DNA of 31,069 nucleotides from positions 1 through 31,069 of the forward strand of contig CAKQKQ010000013.1 of the NCBI GenBank assembly GCA_934249265.1, given 5' to 3'. Under the pieces are notes generated by a model. The model saw only the letters and a program-made list of their open reading frames with translations. It searched no databases and was not told the DNA's origin. This DNA is from an uncultured Clostridia bacterium (lineage in GTDB: Bacteria; Bacillota; Clostridia; Christensenellales; Borkfalkiaceae). Shown here one piece after another: positions 24,947-31,069 of the stretch. The stretch's first letter is position 1. Every line of letters starts with the position of its first letter. Made by a program: the position numbers and the translations under genes.

Positions 24947-26488
24947 TTAAAGCAACGGTCCTAAAAGTTGAACTGCTTTTCTTTTAAACCTTACCGAAAG
25001 TTTTGCCTTTTGTTTTGCCGTTTCGGTCACTTCTTTACTATCTTCAAACAACTGCTCAAAATCGGCTTTTACATCGTTTATCGCACTGCAACCCGCAAAC
25101 AAACAGCCGTTTTCAAAGTGCAAAAACAAACTTCTAAAGTCAAGGTTTATCGTGCCGACAGTCGCGATTTTATCGTCGCATAAAAATTGTTTTGCGTGTA
25201 AAAATCCGGGGGTATATTCGTAAATTCTCACGCCGCTTGCCGCCAATTCGTAATAATAACTTCTCGTAATCGAGTACACGAATTTTTTATCGGGTATTCC
25301 GGGGGTAACTATGCGGATATCCACTCCCCTTTTTGCACACAAAATAATTTCGTTTTTAGTCTCTTCGTCTATTATAAGATAAGGCGTGGTGATGTACACG
25401 TAATCTTTCGCGCTTTTCAAAATATTGAGATATACGTCTTTGCCTATATCGTCGTTGTCGAGCGGACTGTCGCAATAAGGTATTACGTAGCCTTCGCCGT
25501 CTACCTTATAGTTTTCAAGCATATAATCTTTGGGATTTTCGTAATTGCGTTGCGTTACGTTCCAGATTTGCATAAATATGGCGATGAAACTGTTTACCGC
25601 TTCGCCCTCGACTCTCACGCCCGAATCTTTCCATTCCCCGTAAGGGTGAGTGAAGTTGAAATATTCGTCGGCTATGTTATAACCGCCCGTATGCGCCACT
25701 TTTCCGTCCACGACGGTGATTTTTCTGTGGTCGCGGTTGTTCATAAACACGCTTATTACGGGTATCATCGGGTTAAACGACCTACATTTGATGTTTTTCT
25801 TTCTCAAACGCCTTACAAACGACCTATCAATAAAAGTCATACTGCCAATATCGTCGAAAACGACTCTGACGTCAACGCCCTCGCTCGCCTTATTTTCAAG
25901 AATTCTCTCTATTCTGTGCCAAACGGTTGCGTCTTCGATGGCGTGATATTCCATAAAAATGTACTTTTCCGCACTTTCCATGTCTTTAAGCAAACTCTCG
26001 AGCGCGTCGCAAGTATCGCCGAAATATTTTACGTCGGTGTTTTTATACACGGGAAAATTTGCAAATTTTTGCAAATAATACGCTTGTCCGTAAAGGTCGT
26101 GGTTTTCTTCGTTTAACCCCTCGAGCACTCCTTCTTTGTCCTCAAGCGTGCTTTCGGTATGCTCTTTAATTTTGGCAAATCTCTTTTTAATCAAACTCGA
26201 GCCGTTTATTTCACCCAAAAGGAAATACAAACAAGTACCTATAATGGGCGTAATGGCAACTATAAGCACCCACCTGAATTTATATTCGTAGTTGCCCTTT
26301 TTGCCGTAAATACTGAAAATTACGATTATCGCCAAAATGCTCATGGCTGCTTGATACACAACGAAATACGAACTAAGCCATATAGCAAAATATATGATAA
26401 TCGCCACTTGCAGCAAAACGCTTAAACCGATGACTATCGCACGCCAAATGCTATTGCCGCGTTTTCTTCTCATCTCGGCAGTTTTCAT
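24947..26488 (-). CDS. cls: Cardiolipin synthase (phospholipase D family)
   Basis: A 513-residue membrane enzyme that joins two phosphatidylglycerol molecules into cardiolipin and glycerol. Two N-terminal membrane helices lie in ~15-65, the second followed by ITPIIGTCLYFLLGE of the PLDc_N domain. Two HKD catalytic motifs are present: HRKITVVDG (H254, K256) with downstream GGYN, and HAKQFLCDD (H431, K433) with downstream GTINLDFRS. Length is normal for bacterial ClsA-type enzymes (~480-515). The start is set by AAAGGAGGG nine bases upstream. A TATAAT lies about 60 bp upstream without a good -35. The gene is monocistronic and ends in a strong palindrome. The family assignment is secure. Confidence 0.95.
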   Translation of the reverse strand: MKTAEMRRKRGNSIWRAIVIGLSVLLQVAIIIYFAIWLSSYFVVYQAAMSILAIIVIFSIYGKKGNYEYKFRWVLIVAITPIIGTCLYFLLGEINGSSLIKKRFAKIKEHTESTLEDKEGVLEGLNEENHDLYGQAYYLQKFANFPVYKNTDVKYFGDTCDALESLLKDMESAEKYIFMEYHAIEDATVWHRIERILENKASEGVDVRVVFDDIGSMTFIDRSFVRRLRKKNIKCRSFNPMIPVISVFMNNRDHRKITVVDGKVAHTGGYNIADEYFNFTHPYGEWKDSGVRVEGEAVNSFIAIFMQIWNVTQRNYENPKDYMLENYKVDGEGYVIPYCDSPLDNDDIGKDVYLNILKSAKDYVYITTPYLIIDEETKNEIILCAKRGVDIRIVTPGIPDKKFVYSITRSYYYELAASGVRIYEYTPGFLHAKQFLCDDKIATVGTINLDFRSLFLHFENGCLFAGCSAINDVKADFEQLFEDSKEVTETAKQKAKLSVRFKRKAVQLLGPLL

Positions 26489-26629
26489 GATAAATCCCTC
26501 CTTTGTAAATGTAAAAAGTATTCGCTTTTAATCGCTGTTTTATATCATTATATATTACCTATACATTGCCGTTTTACGCCGTCATTTATACCGTCGCGAT
26601 TTTAAAAGCCGAATTTACTTTTTAATTAA

Positions 26630-26745
26630 TTGCTCCGCACATTGCGTAGCAATTTTTAATGCGCAGTTTTTAGTTTGTTGCACCACGCGTTGCGTAACAA
26701 TTTTAGTTTGTTATAGCGCACGGCGCGTAAGTTTTAACACGCAGT
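26630..26745. repeat. Three degenerate stem-loop repeats
   Basis: Units begin at 26630, 26675 and 26708 with TTGCT or TTGTT and run into GCGTAGCAATTTT or GCGTAACAATTTT. In the first two, the ends are complementary (TTGCT/AGCAA, TTGTT/AACAA) around a GC-rich loop. The third has lost its right arm (GCGTAAGTTTT). Confidence 0.55.
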
Positions 26746-26890
26746 GCGACGAATATATTTTACTATAATATAAAATTTTGTCAAACGATAAACGCATATT
26801 TTTTTATTTTTGCCGACAATTAGGCAAAATTTGTCGTTTTTTCACACCGAAAACAGCCGACACACACAAGTCTATTTTCTATTAAACAAT

Positions 26891-27050
26891 ATAAACTATA
26901 AGAAGTAAATCTTTTGACTAAAGTCAAAATCTTTCAAGTCCTTGCGGACTTATGCAAAAACACAATGTTTTTGCATTTCTAATTATGTAAAATGCGAAAT
27001 TGTAAACCCTTGCAAGCAAGTTTCCAATTTCTTATATTATAAACTATAAG
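26891..27050. repeat. Four-hairpin cluster flanked by ATAAACTATAAG direct repeats
   Basis: Hairpins: TTTTGACT/AGTCAAAA (26912-26929); AAGTCC/GGACTT (26936-26951); ATGCAAAAAC/GTTTTTGCAT, a 10-bp perfect stem (26952-26976); and a long imperfect stem GAAATTG/CAATTTC with inner AAAC/GTTT and TTGC/GCAA (26996-27031). The 12-bp repeat ATAAACTATAAG flanks them at 26891-26902 and 27039-27050. It could be a structured RNA, a short non-autonomous element with its target duplication, or repeat-derived DNA. No ORF is present. Confidence 0.6.
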
Positions 27051-27512
27051 CCGACTTTTGCCCGTTTTACCGCAACCGTATGCTTTAATCGCAACATTTT
27101 GTCAAAAATTTTACCCCGCTAAAATTTAATTTATTTAATTCTCGCTCGGCTGGCACAAGTAAGAGTGAAAACGACATTAATTACACGAAAACAAAAATAT
27201 AAATCCCCGTGTGGCTACACAAAAATGCACGTATTTCCAACCTTGGTAGAACAAACCGCAAACTTGGCACAGTTTTATCGTTTTCTGCATATTCTTGCGG
27301 CACATAGTGTTTTTACGACGTAAAGTCGACCGCAATATATACAAGTCGGTCTTGTTTTTGCATATGGCTGCGGCTTGTTTGAACAAGGCAAACGATTGAA
27401 CACGTACTATACGTACTTGAAAGTCGTTTAACGCAGTACAAATCGACTTGACGGCGCAAAAATTGTTCTAATGGGGTTGGTAATACGTACGTTTTATATT
27501 TTTTCAAAACAA

Positions 27513-27553
27513 AAAACGCACCCAAGCCGATTACTCGAATTGCGGTGCGTTTT
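27513..27553 (-). terminator. Terminator of the zinc-ribbon gene
   Basis: AAAACGCACC (27513-27522) pairs perfectly with GGTGCGTTTT (27544-27553) around a 21-nt loop. On the minus strand the stem runs into TTTTTTGTTTTG, ~60 bp after the stop. The plus-strand tail is weaker. Confidence 0.75.
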
Positions 27554-27610
27554 GCGTCAAATTAAATCTTATAACAAGCGAAAATATCGCCTTTTATCGA
27601 TAAATTACCG

Positions 27611-27886
27611 TTAGCGTGCGTTTTTCGCAGCAAAACACTCACTGCAAAGTACCGGCTTGTCGCCTTTCGGTTGGAACGGAACTTGACACGCCTTTCCGCA
27701 CTCCGAACAAACTACGTCGTACATACGGCGATTTGCGCGAAGATTTTTCTTAAACGCGTCTCTGCACGCTTTACAACGTTGAGGCTCGTTTTGGAAGCCT
27801 TTTTCGGCATAAAATTCCTGCTCGCCGGCAGTAAAAGTGAAAGTTTGTCCGCAATCTTTGCAAACTAATTCCTTGTCTTGATACAT
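27611..27886 (-). CDS. Small double zinc-ribbon protein
   Basis: A 91-residue protein of the widespread bacterial zinc-ribbon family (zf-trcl type). The N-terminal ribbon has CKDCG at residues 9-13 and CKAC after the conserved FTFTAGEQEFYAEKGFQN and EPQR. The second ribbon has CSECGKACQVPF then CSECF near the C-terminus. The four CxxC pairs are intact, so two zinc ions are expected. The family is often found next to cold-shock or stress genes; its biochemical role is not settled, and nucleic-acid binding is assumed. The start is supported by AGAAGG and a consensus promoter, and the gene is monocistronic with its own terminator. Confidence 0.92.
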   Translation of the reverse strand: MYQDKELVCKDCGQTFTFTAGEQEFYAEKGFQNEPQRCKACRDAFKKNLRANRRMYDVVCSECGKACQVPFQPKGDKPVLCSECFAAKNAR

Positions 27887-27929
27887 TTTCTTTACCTTCT
27901 TTCATATATTATGGTCAACCCATAAAACT

Positions 27930-27958
27930 ATTGTAACACACAATTTGACCTTTGTCAA
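27930..27958 (-). promoter_or_regulatory. Promoter of the zinc-ribbon gene
   Basis: On the minus strand, TTGACA (27958-27953), 17-bp spacer and TACAAT (27935-27930). The leader (~37 nt) contains the small palindrome ATGGGTTGACCAT (27911-27923). Confidence 0.82.
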
Positions 27959-28082
27959 TGCTCATTTTTTATTCTTTTGCGCCTAAAATCAACATTTTTT
28001 GCTCAAAAACGGCGTTTTTGACATATTTTTCGCTTGTTTCGCCCGCCAAAACCCATTAAACCGCATTACGCCGCCGACCATA

Positions 28083-30557
28083 TCAATTGACGTTTATTTG
28101 GTTTACGGTAATTTTAGACGAACTGACGAAAAACGCAAACGACGAAACCGTTTTACTGCCCGTCGCAAGGGTAAATTCGTTTTTAAAATATCCGTCCATT
28201 GTCAAATACAATTTGCCGCCGTTTATATTCACTTCAAACCTATGCGTGCCCACATTGATATAATCGTTGTCCACCGCATTTCCGCTTAAATTTTTATAAT
28301 AAGTCGATGAAAAATAAGAAGTATCCCACGAAATTTCGACCTCGCCGCCGTCGGACATATAAAACACTATTCCGCCTCGACACAAATCTCTGCTGCCCGT
28401 ATCGTTGATAAACTCTCCGTTATGAACAACGAACGAACAGTTTAAATCCGTATTGTTTACGTTAAATTTTTTAGAATAGGTCCTATTGCCGCCTATCGAC
28501 ATTATTTTTATGCTGTCAGCCGCAGAATCGTTTTCGTAGTATCCGCAAATCGCCAAAGTCGTCGCCACGAAATAGTCTATTCTGTTTACAAGCAGCGACT
28601 TAACGCGATTTATGGTGTCTTCCCACTGTTGCACGCTGTAATTCATACCCCAACGCGCGACGTGGTCGTAAAGTAAAGGTTTAAGCGTACTTGCCATACT
28701 TTCGAGTTTTTTGACCATATTCGTCTTTGACAAATTCGTTTGAGCAAGTTGTAAAACCCTTTCGCAAAGTTCCTTTTTAAACGACTCGTTGTCGAGCAAT
28801 TTTGAATAAAGTATAAACTTATCGTAAGAATAATCGGTGCTCATCGTGCCGCCGTAATAGTCGTATTCTTTGGGCACGAGATAATTTCCTCTATCGTTTA
28901 AAAACGCAAAATCCACGTCGTGCATGCACGCTCTCCATTTGCCGTCGTAATAGGGCTTACTTGACGTTTTCAACGTGCGCCACATGCGGAAATTGTTTAA
29001 ATTAGCAACGTGATCCCAATTGTGCGCAAACGCCTCGAAAATCATTAAATCCATAAAACTGTCTTTATCGATAAGGTTGTTTACGGCATAATTATATACG
29101 CTTGCGTTTGTGAAATCGTTGTTTTCAAAATATTGCAAAAGTTCGTTTAAAAGCGCGGGAGATTTTTCCTCGTCGCCGTCTTCTAACACGAACCCGCCCG
29201 CATAGTCGTAATACACCACGTCGCTTTTTTTTACGCCGAAATTATCGCTGAAATAAGTGTCGCTGTAATGTTCTCTGATGGCGTAATAGCCCCAATATTC
29301 CCCGTTGAGATAAACTATGCACGGTCTATAACCCGTTGTGGAAACGTTAGTACCCTCGGCGAGTTGCTGAATGAGCGCGTCGTTGAAATGCGTGTCGGCT
29401 TCAAACGAATTGCCGCCGTTGTGCAGTCTCATACGGGTAAAACCCGTCAAAAAATTGTCGGCGTCGCCTATTTTTGTTCTATCGCCGTAAATGCCTATTT
29501 GTTGAGGAGTGTTTTTGTTACCCTTTTCGTCTTTATTGAAATTCAAATGCAACGTTCTTTGCGGATAACCTCTCGACCAACCGCCGCCAACTTTGATTTG
29601 AGAATTGACGTTGAAACTTTCGCCCGTTGAGTTGTCGTAATACTCTAAATTAGCCCTATATTTTTCGTCGGAGAAAATATTGTTGTACATTCCGCCGCTT
29701 GAAAAAAGGTCGTCATAAGGCATCGTCACACACACTACGGGAACGCTGAAATACTCTTTTGCGTCCGCTTTTACGACATACGTCATCGATGAAGTTGACA
29801 ATTCGTTGCCGTTTTCGTCGAACACGCTCGCCGTAACGACAGTACCGAGACCGAGTCTGGGGTAATTGTTTTTCGATTCTATATTGTCGTAATAAGCGTA
29901 AGAAAAACATTTGCCGTTGCCTTGCGTGCCCGTTGGGTCACCGAGTACCGAAGTAGTCAATTTATATTCGGAAATATCGCTGTTTGTGCGGTCTTTTATG
30001 CTTATTAAATCCGTAAAAACTTTATCGTTTAAAGTCGGCTTGTCTCCGTTTAGGGTATATCTTATTGTATACGAAGGGTCGCTCGCGACAAGTTGAAGGT
30101 CGAATTCTTTGTCGTAAGTGCCGCCTTTTTCGGTCGCGTAAAGATAATCGTTTATTCTATAGTAGCCGTCTTTACCGCTAACGGTTATCGTAAAGTTGTC
30201 AAATTCGTCTTCGTTGCCGCGCAAATACGCCTTTACGGTAGCACTGCCGAACTTTAAACCTTTTGCAAAATTACCCTCGATTTTTACGCACTCGTCGCCG
30301 CTTGTAATTTTGTAATCGACTTCTTTTTTGCCTTGTAAAAATTGCGGCATTATTTTCAAACTCTGCCCGACGGAAAGGTCGACATCTTCCACTTTAAATG
30401 CCTCGGTTTCGGTTGGCGTATCGTCGCTGTCGCTTCCTCCGCCCGTATCAGAACTATCGTAACCGTCGTCGGTGCTGATTTCTCCGCTCGGTTTGCCGCC
30501 GCATGCGCTTAAAACAAACAAGCACACGCACAACAATAAACATAAATATTTTTTCAT
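28083..30557 (-). CDS. CotH-kinase-like surface lipoprotein
   Basis: An 824-residue lipoprotein. The signal peptide ends in the lipobox LSAC (C19), followed by a Ser/Asp/Gly linker (~22-55), a Big-like fold (~55-130) and a chitobiase/FN3-like segment containing YTLNGDKPT (~140-215). The CotH domain (~270-660) contains YLNGEYWGYYAIREHY, NWDHVANLNNFRMWR and CMHDVDFAF (D547, D549), the acidic pair expected for the metal-ATP site of CotH atypical kinases. A C-terminal sandwich follows (~680-824). Spore-coat CotH phosphorylates other coat proteins, but the signal peptide here argues for a role at the cell surface. Substrate is unknown. AAGGAG precedes the ATG, and the promoter is perfect consensus. 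About 110 bp downstream, 28003-28021 holds a TCAAAAAC/GTTTTTGA hairpin without a T-run. Confidence 0.88.
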   Translation of the reverse strand: MKKYLCLLLCVCLFVLSACGGKPSGEISTDDGYDSSDTGGGSDSDDTPTETEAFKVEDVDLSVGQSLKIMPQFLQGKKEVDYKITSGDECVKIEGNFAKGLKFGSATVKAYLRGNEDEFDNFTITVSGKDGYYRINDYLYATEKGGTYDKEFDLQLVASDPSYTIRYTLNGDKPTLNDKVFTDLISIKDRTNSDISEYKLTTSVLGDPTGTQGNGKCFSYAYYDNIESKNNYPRLGLGTVVTASVFDENGNELSTSSMTYVVKADAKEYFSVPVVCVTMPYDDLFSSGGMYNNIFSDEKYRANLEYYDNSTGESFNVNSQIKVGGGWSRGYPQRTLHLNFNKDEKGNKNTPQQIGIYGDRTKIGDADNFLTGFTRMRLHNGGNSFEADTHFNDALIQQLAEGTNVSTTGYRPCIVYLNGEYWGYYAIREHYSDTYFSDNFGVKKSDVVYYDYAGGFVLEDGDEEKSPALLNELLQYFENNDFTNASVYNYAVNNLIDKDSFMDLMIFEAFAHNWDHVANLNNFRMWRTLKTSSKPYYDGKWRACMHDVDFAFLNDRGNYLVPKEYDYYGGTMSTDYSYDKFILYSKLLDNESFKKELCERVLQLAQTNLSKTNMVKKLESMASTLKPLLYDHVARWGMNYSVQQWEDTINRVKSLLVNRIDYFVATTLAICGYYENDSAADSIKIMSIGGNRTYSKKFNVNNTDLNCSFVVHNGEFINDTGSRDLCRGGIVFYMSDGGEVEISWDTSYFSSTYYKNLSGNAVDNDYINVGTHRFEVNINGGKLYLTMDGYFKNEFTLATGSKTVSSFAFFVSSSKITVNQINVN

Positions 30558-30604
30558 TTTCTCTCCTTATCATTCTGCGACTAAAAACGTCGTCCGCATT
30601 TTTT

Positions 30605-30633
30605 ATTATATCATTATACCACTGCGGTGTCAA
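30605..30633 (-). promoter_or_regulatory. Consensus promoter of the CotH lipoprotein gene
   Basis: On the minus strand, TTGACA (30633-30628), 17-bp spacer, TATAAT (30610-30605). A second TATAAT lies within the spacer but is too close to the -35 to pair with it. Ribosome site AAGGAG is at 30668... on the opposite numbering this reads as CTCCTT at 30563-30568, five to six bases before the ATG at 30557. Confidence 0.85.
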
Positions 30634-30713
30634 TACCGAATTTTTTAAGTTTTACACTTTAATCTACCTTTATTTTCTGCAATTAATCAATTTTTATCGA
30701 AAAACTTTTTTAT

Positions 30714-30750
30714 AAAAAAACGGCAAAGCGCAACCGCCTTGCCGTTTTTT
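30714..30750 (-). terminator. Terminator of the right-edge surface protein gene
   Basis: ACGGCAA (30720-30726) and TTGCCGT (30739-30745) form the outer stem, with inner GCG/CGC and flanking A- and T-runs. It lies ~40 bp after the stop at 30791 on the minus strand, and separates this gene from the CotH promoter. Confidence 0.85.
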
Positions 30751-30790
30751 GTTGAACAGTAAAATTATGGCATTTTACTTGTGTCGTGTA

Positions 30791-31069
30791 TTATTCGTTT
30801 ACTCTTCTTTTCTTAACGATAGCATAAACCGCTATTAAACCGAGCGTCAAAAGCATAATATTGCCGCTTTCTATACCGCCCTTGCAACCTTTCTTTCCGC
30901 CTTTGTTGCCGCTGTCGGAACTTGCTCCGCTGTCGCTCGTATTTCCGCTGTCCGTTGACGAATCGGTGTCGGGGTCGGGTTGCTTTTCTTCAAGAGCCTT
31001 ATATGCATCGTCAAGTGCCTTATATGCCGCGTCTATCGCGCCTTGAGTTGCGTTATCGTCAAGGTCTTC
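30791..31069 (-). CDS. Surface protein, C-terminal 92 residues only
   Basis: The gene enters from the right edge; only the last 92 codons and the stop are visible. The visible part begins with an acidic helical repeat (AIDAAYKALDDAYKALEEK, like FIVAR-type linkers of cell-surface enzymes). It continues with a Ser/Asp/Gly/Thr-rich spacer, then KKGC, SG, a hydrophobic segment (IMLLTLGLIAVYAIV) and KKRRVNE. This matches the end of the protein at 20820 in spacing and composition. It is therefore a secreted, membrane- or wall-anchored protein; its catalytic or binding domains are outside the window. No LPXTG is present. The frame is confirmed by the stop at 30791-30793 and the terminator beyond it. 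Confidence 0.85.
   Translation of the reverse strand, partial: EDLDDNATQGAIDAAYKALDDAYKALEEKQPDPDTDSSTDSGNTSDSGASSDSGNKGGKKGCKGGIESGNIMLLTLGLIAVYAIVKKRRVNE
30884..30895 (-). other. KKGC motif of the Cys-type C-terminal anchor
   Basis: Codes for K-K-G-C immediately before the SG/hydrophobic/basic tail. The equivalent in the LamG/InlB gene is at about 20919-20930. From SG to the last residue both proteins have exactly the same length. Confidence 0.7.

Larger units (their letters stand above)
26489..27512. other. 1.0-kb non-coding region rich in stem-loops
   Basis: Contains three degenerate stem-loop repeats (26630-26745) and a four-hairpin cluster flanked by 12-bp direct repeats (26891-27050). 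A final 450 bp holds only overlapping 60-70-codon frames on the minus strand, with no ribosome sites or recognisable domains. No tRNA or known structured RNA was recognised. Confidence 0.55.

Noticed and set aside
26891..27050. tRNA, tmRNA, 6S, RNase P or SRP RNA gene
   Set aside because: None of the hallmark conserved sequences of these RNAs were seen; the stems do not form a cloverleaf.

Overview
The window looks like a chromosomal segment from an uncultured, low-to-mid-GC, Gram-positive-type Clostridia bacterium, probably from the gut. This rests on AAGGAG ribosome sites, SigA-like TTGACA-17-TATAAT promoters, lipobox lipoproteins with Ser/Asp-rich wall-spanning linkers, AraC-regulated secreted carbohydrate-active enzymes and a CotH-type protein. 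The taxon is inferred from style only. No rRNA, tRNA, CRISPR array, transposase or phage gene was seen.

Layout, left to right. (1) 1-7199 (-): the N-terminal 2,399 residues of a giant membrane-anchored repeat protein whose C-terminus lies beyond the left edge. It has about nine ~63-residue repeats followed by at least eight ~158-residue repeats. (2) 7846-8727 (+): diacylglycerol/lipid kinase with a strong terminator, then 870 bp of non-coding repeats. (3) 9598-10500 (-) and 10869-15485 (+): an AraC regulator divergent from a 1,538-residue lipoprotein carrying an SGNH esterase and six beta-sandwich modules. (4) 16080-19808 (-), 19882-20733 (+), 20820-23366 (-): a GH127 beta-L-arabinofuranosidase, an AraC regulator that appears leaderless, and a LamG/InlB-repeat surface protein. 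The two enzyme/surface genes share an upstream motif that overlaps the regulator's own promoter. (5) 23634-24623 (+): a YghZ-like aldo/keto reductase. (6) 24947-26488 (-): cardiolipin synthase. (7) 26489-27610: 1.1 kb non-coding with a cluster of four hairpins. (8) 27611-27886 (-): double zinc-ribbon protein. (9) 28083-30557 (-): CotH-kinase-like lipoprotein. (10) 30791-31069 (-): the C-terminal end of another surface protein.

Blocks 3-5 read as a plant-glycan module: an extracellular arabinofuranosidase, a probable extracellular deacylating esterase, a surface LamG protein and their AraC sensors. The lipid kinase and cardiolipin synthase are membrane-lipid housekeeping genes.

The main novel candidates are: the two-tier giant repeat protein; a shared Cys-containing C-terminal anchor (KKGC, then SG, a hydrophobic stretch and a basic tail) on two surface proteins in place of LPXTG; a shared candidate AraC operator; a recurring palindrome; and the way several long intergenic gaps each hold their own degenerate tandem repeat.
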